From: an uncultured Steroidobacter sp.
GTDB taxonomy: Bacteria > Pseudomonadota > Gammaproteobacteria > Steroidobacterales > Steroidobacteraceae
Direction of reading: 5' to 3'
DNA: 56,817 bases
Assembly (NCBI GenBank): GCA_937864115.1
Contig: CALMII010000042.1
Span: 1 to 56,817, forward strand
The translations under genes were made by a program, and so were the position numbers. Shown piece by piece: positions 8,222 to 17,276 of the stretch. The notes beneath the pieces are model-generated. The model was not told where the DNA came from, ran no database searches, and saw nothing but the letters and a program-made list of their open reading frames with translations. Each line of letters begins with the position of its first letter. The stretch's first letter is position 1.

Positions 8222-10294
8222 ATGAGTGTCTCGATGAGCAACGGGCCGAGCGACGAAACCGCCGATGCACGCGGCGATCTTGCCATCTGGCTGGACGATT
8301 ACACCGCCGGCCGGTGCGATCGTGCGCAGATGCAGGCTTCGTTCCTGGAGATCTGTCGCAGCAATCCGGAGGCGCCGTGGGATGCGCTGGCGCTGCTCGA
8401 TCAGTACCAGCGGCGCGGCCGCGTCGATCCGGCGCTGGCGCGCACGCTGAAGAGCGATATCGCGCAGCTCGTCTTCGGCGTCGTCAATCAATCCGAAGAC
8501 GAGGACGAAACAGCCTCGCGTCCGACGTCGCCCACGACGGATCCCGCGCCGGTGTCTGCGGACACCACGGGCACCCGCTGGCGCCGGATGGCCGCGGAGC
8601 AGGAGACGCAGGCCAGCCGGCCCGCCGCGGCATTCGTCGATCCCATGCAGTTCGTGCGGGAAGCGCCGCATTCGCGCCCGATGCCGCCCGTGCGTCATCC
8701 GGCGGCCGATGAGAGTGCGCCCGGCGGTGTGCTGCGCGATCGTTACGAACTGCTCACGATCCTCGGCCGCGGCAATGCGGGCACCGTCTACAAGGCGCTC
8801 GATCGGCATCGCGCGCATCTCGATCCTGCCGCGCAGTGCGTGGCGCTGCGCGTGCTCAAGCGCAATTACCGCGATCGCCCGCAGGCGCTCGGCGAACTCG
8901 AGCGCCAGTTTCATATGGCGCAGTCGCTGTCGCATCCCAACATCGTCAGCGTCTTCGATCTCGATCGCGACGGTCCGACGTACTTCCTGGTGATGGAACT
9001 GCTCGAAGGCGAACTGCTCTCCAGCCTGCTGCAACGTCTCGATCACCGGCCGATGCCGCGCGAACAGGCGCTCGCCATCCTCGGCAGCATCGGCGCCGGT
9101 CTCGCGCATGCGCATCGTCGCGGTGTGGTGCATTCGGATCTGCGGCCGGGCAACGTGATGATTGCGGCCAACGGCGAGGTCAAGCTGCTCGACACCGGCT
9201 TCGCGCGCCGCGAACAGGTCGACACGCATCGACCCGAACCCTGGATCGGCGATCCGGTCCTGGGCGGTCGCCAGCCCGCGGTCAATCTCGCGTATGCGAG
9301 CGAGGAACGCGTCAATGGCGAACCGGCGGAAGCGGGCGAAGACGTCTACAGTCTCGCGTGCATCGCGTATGAACTGCTGTCCGGACAGCATCCCTTCGGC
9401 GGACGCTCGGCGCCGCTGGCGCGCGCCCAGGGCCGGCCGCCGCAGCGCATCGCGGGATTGACCAGCAGACAATGGACGGCGCTGCAGACCGGACTCAAAT
9501 GGTCGCGTGCCGAACGCAAGATCGACGTCGTCGAACTGATCGCGGCGCTCGGCTGCGCGGAAGTGCCGCAGCGGCTGATGCCGCCGCAGATGATCGTCGC
9601 GGCGCCGAAGCGGCGGAAGCTCGGCGGCCTGGGAATGGCGGCGCTGGTGCTGTTGCTCGCGGGCGGCGCGGCAGCGGCTTACTGGTTCAATCGCGATTCG
9701 CTGCCGCAGCTGGCAACGCCCACGGCGCCATCGCCGCCGGCGGGCGATGCCGAAGTCATCGCCGATCCGGCGCCATTGCCTGCTGCACAGCTGCCGGCTG
9801 AAGCCGGGGAACCTTCCGACACGCCGCCGGAGGCGATCGCCGCGGCGCCGGTCGAATCCTCCGCGACGAAACAGGGCGATCCGACGCCGGCACCCACGGC
9901 GCGACAGGAGCCCGCGCAGCAGCCTCCGAAGGCGGCCGAAGCCCCGGCGGGCCGCAGTACGATCGCCTTCGACAAGGACACCTTCGTTTCGACCGAAAGC
10001 GACGGCAGCGTGAAAGCCACGGTGAAGCGTTCGGGCAGTGCGGCAAAGGCGGTGACCTTCGAATGGCACCTGTTGCCGAACTCCGCCGAGGCGGGTAATG
10101 ATTTCGCCGGCATCGGCCCGGGAACCGAGACGATTCCCGCTGGCGCACGCTCCGCGACCATCACCATTCCGCTGGTGTCCGACGCAGTGAAGGAAAGCAC
10201 CGAACTGTTCCTGATCGAACTCTCCGATCCCGGCGACGGCGCCGAGATCGGCGAACAGTCGCGCGCCGCGATCATCATCGTCGACGACGATTGA
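8222..10294 (+). CDS. Degenerate Ser/Thr kinase with membrane anchor and Calx-beta domain
   Basis: A 690-residue protein with three parts. A cytoplasmic Ser/Thr kinase fold (about residues 174-435) has the glycine loop GRGNAGTVYKA, but several catalytic positions are altered: the VAIK lysine is Arg210 (VALRVLK), HRD is His304-Ser305-Asp306 (HSDLRPGN, so the following Lys is Arg308), and DFG is Asp324-Thr325-Gly326. Catalytic Asp306, Asn311 and Asp324 remain. One membrane segment follows (about residues 467-487), then a Pro/Ala-rich linker, then a Calx-beta domain (about 577-690) ending in the IIIVDDD strand, expected outside the inner membrane. The N-terminal ~170 residues are helical and of no known family. 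Likely a pseudokinase or weak kinase that senses or transmits across the membrane. No clear ribosome-binding site; an ATG five codons later is also possible. Confidence 0.82.
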   Translation: MSVSMSNGPSDETADARGDLAIWLDDYTAGRCDRAQMQASFLEICRSNPEAPWDALALLDQYQRRGRVDPALARTLKSDIAQLVFGVVNQSEDEDETASRPTSPTTDPAPVSADTTGTRWRRMAAEQETQASRPAAAFVDPMQFVREAPHSRPMPPVRHPAADESAPGGVLRDRYELLTILGRGNAGTVYKALDRHRAHLDPAAQCVALRVLKRNYRDRPQALGELERQFHMAQSLSHPNIVSVFDLDRDGPTYFLVMELLEGELLSSLLQRLDHRPMPREQALAILGSIGAGLAHAHRRGVVHSDLRPGNVMIAANGEVKLLDTGFARREQVDTHRPEPWIGDPVLGGRQPAVNLAYASEERVNGEPAEAGEDVYSLACIAYELLSGQHPFGGRSAPLARAQGRPPQRIAGLTSRQWTALQTGLKWSRAERKIDVVELIAALGCAEVPQRLMPPQMIVAAPKRRKLGGLGMAALVLLLAGGAAAAYWFNRDSLPQLATPTAPSPPAGDAEVIADPAPLPAAQLPAEAGEPSDTPPEAIAAAPVESSATKQGDPTPAPTARQEPAQQPPKAAEAPAGRSTIAFDKDTFVSTESDGSVKATVKRSGSAAKAVTFEWHLLPNSAEAGNDFAGIGPGTETIPAGARSATITIPLVSDAVKESTELFLIELSDPGDGAEIGEQSRAAIIIVDDD

Positions 10295-10626
10295 GCGTGA
10301 ACGTCCGACTCGCAGAGGGTGCCGTTCGCATCCGCGTCTCCCGCGGCGAATTCGATACGCTGCTGTCCTCGCGCGCGCTGACGCTCAACGTCGCGCTGCC
10401 GCGCAATCATGTGTTCCGCGTGAACGTCCGCCCCGCCGCGATCGGCGGCTGGTCGCTCGACAGCGATCCCACGGGACTGTGGCTCACCATCCCGCGCGCC
10501 GATCTGGAAACGTTGTCGCAGTCGCTGCCGAGCCGCGATGGGCTCGAACGTGCGTTCGAGCTGGCGAACGGCGGCAGCGTGGTGGTGAGTTTCGAGGTGG
10601 ATGTGAAGGCGCGCCGGGCAGAATAA
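10291..10626 (+). CDS. Small unknown protein translationally coupled to the kinase-like gene
   Basis: A 111-residue protein whose TTG start overlaps the stop of the kinase-like gene (TTGA); a GTG two codons later is an alternative start. The N-terminus V-N-V-R-L-A-E-G-A-V-R-I-R-V-S-R-G-E has some similarity to the uncharacterised DUF7009 family (short beta-rich proteins beginning with an alternating charged strand), but I would not assert membership. No signal peptide or membrane segment is visible. Overlap with the preceding gene suggests a shared function. Confidence 0.65.
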   Translation: MSVNVRLAEGAVRIRVSRGEFDTLLSSRALTLNVALPRNHVFRVNVRPAAIGGWSLDSDPTGLWLTIPRADLETLSQSLPSRDGLERAFELANGGSVVVSFEVDVKARRAE

Positions 10627-10632
10627 GGAAGA

Positions 10633-10716
10633 AATGGCCGCAAAAAGGCGCAAAGATCTCAAATCAGAGATTCCAGGCTCTGATTTTTGAGTCTCTTGCG
10701 CCTTTTTGCGGCCATT
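10633..10716. repeat. Long hairpin, ggccgcaaaaaggcgcaa family
   Basis: A nearly uninterrupted inverted repeat of about 84 bp: aatggccgcaaaaaggcgcaa on the left (from 10633) pairs with its complement ending at 10716. The stem continues inward through tctcaaatcagag and its near-complement, leaving a loop of about 7 nt. The outer 20 bp match the inner stems of the nested elements at 44721 and 54095. It separates the convergent small gene and purD (purD stop at 10731), so it may serve as a bidirectional terminator. Confidence 0.85.
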
Positions 10717-10730
10717 CTCTTTCTCTTCAG

Positions 10731-12020
10731 TTACTTCCCTCTGTTCTCCCTCGCGATCGCCCGATACCCGATATCGCGACGGAACTGGATGCCGTCCCAG
10801 TGGATGCGATCGACGAGGGCGTAGGCGTTCTGTTGGGATTCGCTCACTGATTCACCAAGACCGACGGCGCACAGGATGCGGCCGCCGTTGGTCATGACCT
10901 TGCCGTCGACGAGCTTCGTGCCCGCGTGAAAGACTTTCCCCGGCAATTGCGCCGCGGCGTCGAGTCCATGAATGACGTCGCCCTTGCGGTAATGGTCGGG
11001 ATAACCGCCCGCAGCGAGCACGACGCCGACGGCGGCGCGTTCGTCCCATTCGGCCGCTACCTCAGCGAGCTTTCCCGCGAGTGCAGCTTCGCACAGGCCG
11101 GTGAGATCCGATTTCAGGCGCGCCATGATCGGCTGCGTTTCCGGATCGCCGAAGCGGCAATTGAATTCGAGCACGTTGGGCGTGCCGTCGGGTGCGATCA
11201 TCAGGCCCGCATACAGAAAACCGCAGTAGGGCGTGCCGTCGCTGATCAAGCCGCGCACTGTCGGTTCCATCACTTCGCGCATGACTCGTGCGTGGATCTC
11301 GGGGGTCACGACGGGCGCGGGCGAGTAAGCGCCCATGCCGCCCGTGTTCGGACCCTGATCCGCATCGTCGCGGCGCTTGTGATCCTGCGAGGTGGCGAGC
11401 GGCAGGATGTCGGTGCCGCTGACGATGGCGATGAAGCTCGCTTCCTCGCCTTCGAGAAATTCTTCGACGACGACCTTGTCGCCCGCGGCGCCGAACTGAC
11501 CCTCGAACATCGCCTGCGCGCTGCGCACGGCTTCTTCCTGGGTTTCGCAGATGATCACGCCCTTGCCGGCCGCGAGGCCGTCGGCCTTCACCACCAGCGG
11601 CGCGCGCTGCGCGCGAACCCAGGAGGGATCGAAACTGGATTTCGTGAACGTCGCGAACGCCGCTGTCGGAATGCCGTGGCGCGTGAGGAAGTCCTTGGTG
11701 AAGGCTTTCGAACCTTCGAGCTGCGCCGCCGCCTTGCGCGGCCCGAAGCACTTCAGTCCTGCCGATTCGAAGGCGTCGGTCACGCCGATGACCAGCGGTG
11801 CTTCGGGGCCGACGATGGTCAGGTCGATCTGTTCCTGCTTCGCGAATGCAACCAGCGCCGGAACATCGTCGGATGCGATATCGACGTTCTTCACGCGCGG
11901 TTCGAGCGCGGTGCCCGCATTGCCAGGGGCGACGAACACCGCAGCGACGCGAGGTGACTGCACAACTTTCCAGGCGAGGGCGTGTTCGCGGCCGCCGGAA
12001 CCGATGATGAGGACTTTCAT
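10731..12020 (-). CDS. purD: Phosphoribosylamine-glycine ligase
   Basis: A 429-residue GAR synthetase, the second step of purine synthesis, joining phosphoribosylamine and glycine with ATP. The N-terminus MKVLIIGSGGREHALAWK is canonical, and the length equals E. coli PurD. The ATP-grasp region includes PLVVKADGLAAGKGVIIC (about residues 140-157), and the family motif FNCRFGDPETQ follows near residue 290. The start at 12020 was preferred over in-frame extension because the extension runs through the heptamer repeat. It follows purH on the same strand, separated by a 7-nt-phased hairpin. Confidence 0.96.
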   Translation of the reverse strand: MKVLIIGSGGREHALAWKVVQSPRVAAVFVAPGNAGTALEPRVKNVDIASDDVPALVAFAKQEQIDLTIVGPEAPLVIGVTDAFESAGLKCFGPRKAAAQLEGSKAFTKDFLTRHGIPTAAFATFTKSSFDPSWVRAQRAPLVVKADGLAAGKGVIICETQEEAVRSAQAMFEGQFGAAGDKVVVEEFLEGEEASFIAIVSGTDILPLATSQDHKRRDDADQGPNTGGMGAYSPAPVVTPEIHARVMREVMEPTVRGLISDGTPYCGFLYAGLMIAPDGTPNVLEFNCRFGDPETQPIMARLKSDLTGLCEAALAGKLAEVAAEWDERAAVGVVLAAGGYPDHYRKGDVIHGLDAAAQLPGKVFHAGTKLVDGKVMTNGGRILCAVGLGESVSESQQNAYALVDRIHWDGIQFRRDIGYRAIARENRGK

Positions 12021-12037
12021 CGCGCTCTCCGCGCACC

Positions 12038-12181
12038 GGCGGCTGGCGACTGGCGACTGGCGGCTGGCCAGAATGTGAAGAGACGAGTTGGCATCGAATT
12101 TCCCTGCAGTGCGATCAATGGTACTGGCCCTCTCAGACAAGTCAGAACCGCAGTCTGGCCAGTCGCCAGCAGCCAGTTGCC
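12038..12181. repeat. 7-nt-phased inverted repeat, ctggcNN family (purH-purD spacer)
   Basis: The left arm (12038-12072) consists of ctggcga/ctggcgg/ctggcca heptamers. The right arm (12154-12181) is the imperfect complement, tctggccagtcgccagcagcc onward. About 80 bp of non-repeat sequence forms the loop. The element sits between purH (stop 12192) and purD (start 12020) on the minus strand, so any shared transcript carries it in the leader of purD. The same heptamers, without a visible second arm, recur at 22812-22848 at the start of dsbD. Confidence 0.8.
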
Positions 12182-12191
12182 CGCGGCTCGT

Positions 12192-13751
<1,560 letters not shown>

Positions 13752-13763
13752 GGTGAGATCAGG

Positions 13764-13859
13764 AGTGACACGAGTGACGAAAGTCACGGAAGTGACGAGG
13801 GTTCGGATGGAATTCGTACTGACCTACGTCACTTTCGTCACCCTCGTGACCATCGTCAC
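13764..13859. repeat. 9-nt-phased inverted repeat, GTGAC/GTCAC family (fis-purH spacer)
   Basis: The left arm (13764-13797) is GTGAC-acga-GTGAC-gaaa-GTCAC-ggaa-GTGAC. The right arm (13827-13859) is the matching set GTCAC-tttc-GTCAC-cctc-GTGAC-catc-GTCAC. The pentamer core repeats every 9 nt, and each core can pair with several others, so the hairpin can slip in register. It fills the gap between fis and purH, and on the minus strand forms the immediate leader of purH. A three-unit version precedes prmA at 17254. Confidence 0.8.
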
Positions 13860-13872
13860 CGGCTCGCGAACA

Positions 13873-14166
13873 TCAGTTCGCGAGCCCATACGTCTTCAGC
13901 TTCTTGCGCAGCGTGCCGCGATTGATGCCGAGAATGTCCGCAGCGCGGCTCTGGTTGCCTGCCGCGTAATCCAGCACGGCGCGGAACAGCGGTTCTTCAA
14001 CCTCGCGCAGCACGAGATCGTACAGCTGACCCGGCTTGTGACCGTTCAGCGACTCGAAGTAGGAGTTCAGGGCTTCCGCAGTCATCGTGCGCAGCGGCAC
14101 TGCGCGGGAAGCGGCGGGTCGGACAATCGGCTCTCTGCGAGCTCTCGTTTTTTTCTTCGGCGCCAT
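13873..14166 (-). CDS. fis: DNA-binding protein Fis
   Basis: A 97-residue nucleoid-associated protein that bends DNA and modulates stable-RNA promoters and site-specific inversion. The C-terminal helix-turn-helix NQSRAADILGINRGTLRKKL is diagnostic. The N-terminal half with LNSYFESLNG-xxPGQLYDLVLREVEEPLF fits the dimerisation helices. The N-terminal tail is unusually basic (MAPKKKTRARREP). It follows dusB by 36 bp, the standard gammaproteobacterial dusB-fis arrangement; GGAGAG precedes the start. Confidence 0.95.
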   Translation of the reverse strand: MAPKKKTRARREPIVRPAASRAVPLRTMTAEALNSYFESLNGHKPGQLYDLVLREVEEPLFRAVLDYAAGNQSRAADILGINRGTLRKKLKTYGLAN

Positions 14167-14202
14167 GGGCTCTCCGCCAATTCGTTCCAGGATCTGCGGG
14201 CA

Positions 14203-15198
14203 TCAAGCCGCGTCGTTCAACTTCTCCTGGGCATCGGCAAGCGCATCGAAATACGCCCGGGCCTGATCGAGTTGTGATCGCGCGTCTGTTGCCTGCATCA
14301 AGGCATGTCGCAGGGCATGCGCACTCGCGCGGCCCTTGGCATACCAATCAATGTGTTTGCGCGCGACCCGGACTCCGACGTCTTCCCCATAGAAAGCATG
14401 CAGGTCGCGCAAATGGGTGAGCATGATATCACGTACTTCCGCGATGGAAGGCTCGTTGCTGACGATGCCGTCGCGCAAATACGTTTCGATCTCGCGAAAA
14501 ATCCACGGACGGCCTTGTGCGCTGCGTCCGATCATCAGGCCGTCTGCGCCCGTTTGTTCAAGTACAAGCTTCGCCTTGTGCGGCGAGTCGATGTCGCCAT
14601 TGGCAAAAATCGGAATCGCAACGCTTTGTTTGACGGCGCGGATCGTTTCGTACTCGGCATTTCCCTGATACATGCACGCGCGCGTTCTGCCGTGGACCGC
14701 CAGCGCCTGAATGCCGATGTCCTGCGCCATGCGGGCAATGGCGACTGCATTGCGCGTCGTCGCGTCCCAGCCGGTGCGCATCTTCAGCGTGACCGGCACA
14801 TCGACTGCCTTGACAACGGTTTCGAGGATCTGGCGCACCAGCGGCTCATCCCGCATCAACGCGGAGCCCGCAGCCTTGTTGCAGACCTTCTTGGCCGGAC
14901 AACCCATGTTGATGTCGATGATCTGCGCGCCGGCATCGACATTGCGCTGCGCGGCTTCGACCATCATTTCCGGATCGCCGCCGGCGATCTGTACGACGCG
15001 CGGTTCGGACTCGCCGCTGTGATCCATGCGCCGTCGCGATTTCTCGGTGTGCCATAAACGCACATCGGAAGTCAGCATTTCTCCCGCAGCAATTCCCGCT
15101 CCCATGCGCCGGCACAACAACCGGAACGGCAGATCCGTCACGCCGGCCATGGGCGCGAGCGCGAGGTTGTTCGGGAGCTGGTAGGGGCCGATGCGCAT
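14203..15198 (-). CDS. dusB: tRNA-dihydrouridine synthase B
   Basis: A 331-residue FMN enzyme that reduces uridines in the tRNA D-loop using NADPH. The N-terminus with LAPMAGVTDLPFRLLCRR and the active-site motif INMGCPAKKVCNK (catalytic Cys of the CP motif near residue 100) are typical of DusB. Further conserved elements are ALAVHGRTR, IPIFANGDI and GADGLMIGRSAQGRPWIF (flavin phosphate site). It is directly upstream of fis, the arrangement in which fis expression depends on the dusB promoter. Confidence 0.95.
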   Translation of the reverse strand: MRIGPYQLPNNLALAPMAGVTDLPFRLLCRRMGAGIAAGEMLTSDVRLWHTEKSRRRMDHSGESEPRVVQIAGGDPEMMVEAAQRNVDAGAQIIDINMGCPAKKVCNKAAGSALMRDEPLVRQILETVVKAVDVPVTLKMRTGWDATTRNAVAIARMAQDIGIQALAVHGRTRACMYQGNAEYETIRAVKQSVAIPIFANGDIDSPHKAKLVLEQTGADGLMIGRSAQGRPWIFREIETYLRDGIVSNEPSIAEVRDIMLTHLRDLHAFYGEDVGVRVARKHIDWYAKGRASAHALRHALMQATDARSQLDQARAYFDALADAQEKLNDAA

Positions 15199-15211
15199 GG
15201 AGGCAGCTTAC

Positions 15212-16312
15212 CTACTGCGGTACTTCCGACGCACACACCACCGCATTCGTCCTGCTCCGCAGGCAGATGTCGAAGCGGAAGCCTTCGGCGTCGGGACCGG
15301 GATCCACGATGGTGATCGTGGCGTTCGTCGGCTGGCCGGGCGGCAGCAGGCGGTTGGTCGGCGTGCCGGGGTCGAGATATTCCGCCGGCTCGAATTCGCG
15401 GGCGCGGACCTGGTCGCCCCAGCGGTCTTCCAGCATCAGCTTCAGCAAGGGATAAGGCTGCGGGAAGCCGGCCCGATTCGTGACGCTCGCCCGCACCTTG
15501 AGCGTGCCCGGCTGCGAGGCGTCGGAGACGACGCCCCACTGCTTCACTTCGTACGCATGCAATTGCCAGTCGGGCGTCAGCTGGATGCCGAAGGTTTCGT
15601 AGATACGCACGACGAGCGGCCCGAGCGTCGGATTGCGGGCGAAATCCGCACGATAGTGATGGACGAACTGGGCCAGCAGCGCCAGCACGAGCGGTGCGGC
15701 GAGAATGCTCCATAGCAGTGGCGTACGCGTCGCGCCCGATCGCCCGGCGAGCGCGTGCAGTTCCTCGTCCGACGTCGATTCTTCCAGTACGCGTTGCCGT
15801 CCCGACGCGAGGCGCCGCGCAAAGCGTTGCTGCTCGGATTCGTCGGCGGGCGGCGCCGAAATCCCTTCTTCGTCGACCTCTTCGACCGCCTCGAATTCGT
15901 CGATGTCTGCGTCGTGTTCGGAAACCTCGATACCGTCGTCAGCCGGCGGTTCGTCGGGGATTTCTTCGTCCACCTCGTCGAGATCGACCCATTCTTCCGT
16001 GACTTCCTGGCGGATCTGCGGATCTTCCGGATCGTCCATCACGCGATAGGTGCCGGTGATTTCGATGTGCCGGCCTTCGAGCGTGATGTCTTCCTGCGCC
16101 GGCGGTTCGTCGACTTCGATGGCGGCGGCAGGCGGCTCCGGCTTCACGTAGCGGCCGGAACTGGTCTCTTCGACTTCGTTCTCTTCGATCAGCCGTGCCA
16201 GCGCATCGAACTGCGTGTGGCAGCGCCCGCACCGCACCTGACCATGCGCGACGCGCAGGATTTCGCTGGTGATGCGAAATATGGTCTGGCAACTGGGGCA
16301 CTGGGTCAGCAA
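15212..16312 (-). CDS. Zinc-ribbon (MJ0042) and DUF3426 membrane protein
   Basis: A 366-residue protein. The N-terminus has a zinc ribbon with Cys5-x2-Cys8 and Cys28-x2-Cys31 (QCPSCQTIFRI ... VRCGRC), followed by a long acidic low-complexity region (about residues 45-190) rich in Glu and Asp. One membrane segment follows (about 205-225, TPLLWSILAAPLVLALLAQF), then a C-terminal DUF3426 domain with LKVRASVTNRAG. The start chosen is TTG at 16312, which overlaps the end of prmA by 7 nt and has AAAGGA upstream; longer frames read through prmA. It lies in the usual gammaproteobacterial place between prmA and dusB. Function unknown. Confidence 0.8.
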   Translation of the reverse strand: MLTQCPSCQTIFRITSEILRVAHGQVRCGRCHTQFDALARLIEENEVEETSSGRYVKPEPPAAAIEVDEPPAQEDITLEGRHIEITGTYRVMDDPEDPQIRQEVTEEWVDLDEVDEEIPDEPPADDGIEVSEHDADIDEFEAVEEVDEEGISAPPADESEQQRFARRLASGRQRVLEESTSDEELHALAGRSGATRTPLLWSILAAPLVLALLAQFVHHYRADFARNPTLGPLVVRIYETFGIQLTPDWQLHAYEVKQWGVVSDASQPGTLKVRASVTNRAGFPQPYPLLKLMLEDRWGDQVRAREFEPAEYLDPGTPTNRLLPPGQPTNATITIVDPGPDAEGFRFDICLRSRTNAVVCASEVPQ

Positions 16313-17253
16313 GCGCGGTCCTTTCGAATGCCGTCGATGCGTGCCCAACCGTCGTGCACGCTTACGGGGGCGATATCAAACCATGGTGTGTAGTGCGTCG
16401 CCACCCGTTCGGCTTGCTCGGTCAACAGGCCGGACAGCACGATGCGGCCGCCGGGTTTGACGAGCGAAGCCAGCGTTGCGGCGAGCGTCGTGAGCGGTTC
16501 GGCAAGGATGTTGGCCAGCACGACGTCTGCCGGTTCCGCGGCCATCTCTGCCACCGTGCAGACCGCGAGGCGCTCGGCGACTTCGTTGCGAGCCGCGTTG
16601 TCGCGCGTGGCGATCACTGCCTGCGGATCGATGTCGACGCCCAGGGCAGAACGTGCGCCGAGTTTCAGGGCGGCAATCGCCAGGATGCCGGAGCCGCAGC
16701 CGTAGTCGATCACCGTTCTGTCGCGAAGCTCCGCGCCATCGAGCCAGGTGAGGCATAGCGCCGTGGTGGGATGTGTGCCGGTGCCGAAGGCGAGGCCGGG
16801 ATCGAGGTCCAGGAAAACGGGTGCGAGAGGCGCGCGTTCTTCCCCTCCTCCGCTTGCGGGGGAGGGCAGGGTGGGGGCTGTCTCCAGTTGTTCCGGTCGC
16901 ATCCCCGCCGGGCAGATCCACAGTCGCCGGCCGAAGCGCATCGGCCGGAAGTCCTTGAGCCACTCGCGTTCCCAGGGCCGGTCGTCGAGCGTTTCGAACT
17001 GCAGCGCCGGCAGACGCGCTCCCAGTTGCGATCGCAACAGCGCTTCGATGACCAGCGGATCGGCGCCGGCATCGAACAGCGCCTTGATCCTGACGCTCGG
17101 CCACAGCGGCGTCGTGCCCGGCGCCGGCTCCAGCACCGGATTGTCTGCCGCGTCCTCGAGCGTGAGAGACACGGCGCCGGCGGCGAGCAGCGCGTCTTCG
17201 AAAGGCTCGGGATCGGCCGAGCCGACGGGGAAGGTGAGTTGGAGAAAGGGCAT
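16306..17253 (-). CDS. prmA: Ribosomal protein L11 methyltransferase
   Basis: A 315-residue SAM-dependent methyltransferase that methylates ribosomal protein L11. The SAM domain has LDPGLAFGTGTHPTTALCL (about residues 150-168), the glycine-rich VIDYGCGSGILAI, and the NILAEPL motif. The N-terminal L11-recognition domain begins MPFLQLTF. Residues about 126-141 (TLPSPASGGGEERA) are an extra segment compared with typical PrmA and are encoded by a palindromic repeat inserted in frame in the linker. The ATG at 17253 is reached directly from a GTCACC that belongs to the GTGAC repeat between accC and prmA. Confidence 0.94.
   Translation of the reverse strand: MPFLQLTFPVGSADPEPFEDALLAAGAVSLTLEDAADNPVLEPAPGTTPLWPSVRIKALFDAGADPLVIEALLRSQLGARLPALQFETLDDRPWEREWLKDFRPMRFGRRLWICPAGMRPEQLETAPTLPSPASGGGEERAPLAPVFLDLDPGLAFGTGTHPTTALCLTWLDGAELRDRTVIDYGCGSGILAIAALKLGARSALGVDIDPQAVIATRDNAARNEVAERLAVCTVAEMAAEPADVVLANILAEPLTTLAATLASLVKPGGRIVLSGLLTEQAERVATHYTPWFDIAPVSVHDGWARIDGIRKDRAC
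16841..16878. repeat. Palindromic element inserted in frame in prmA
   Basis: An inverted repeat, cccctcctccgc/ttgcgggggaggg, is followed by cagggtgggggc. On the coding (minus) strand this reads ccctgccctcccccgcaag, a form I know as a common dispersed palindrome of proteobacterial genomes (gccctctcccgcaagcgggagagggc). Here it sits inside prmA and keeps the frame, adding the low-complexity peptide TLPSPASGGGEERA between the two domains. Confidence 0.75.
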
Positions 17254-17276
17254 GGTGACTGTCGTCACCGTCGTCA
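17254..17276. repeat. Short GTGAC/GTCAC repeat joining accC and prmA
   Basis: On the minus strand the sequence is GTGAC-gacg-GTGAC-gaca-GTCAC, followed by c and the prmA ATG. The accC stop codon (TGA) lies within the first GTGAC. Units recur every 9 nt as in the larger element at 13764. The GTGAC and GTCAC units can form a small hairpin over the prmA ribosome-binding region; no conventional Shine-Dalgarno sequence is visible there. Confidence 0.65.

Noticed and set aside
8204..10069. Open frame of about 620 codons on the minus strand, antisense to the kinase-like gene
   Set aside because: Very Arg-rich with no domains; a shadow of the plus-strand kinase/Calx-beta gene.
10633..10716. Hairpin considered as an ordinary intrinsic terminator
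   Set aside because: The stem is far longer than a terminator and lacks a clear U-tract, and the same stem is nested in elements elsewhere. A termination effect is still possible.
13752..13787. Longer purH starting at GTG 13787
   Set aside because: The extra residues translate the GTGAC repeat and precede the conserved PurH N-terminus.
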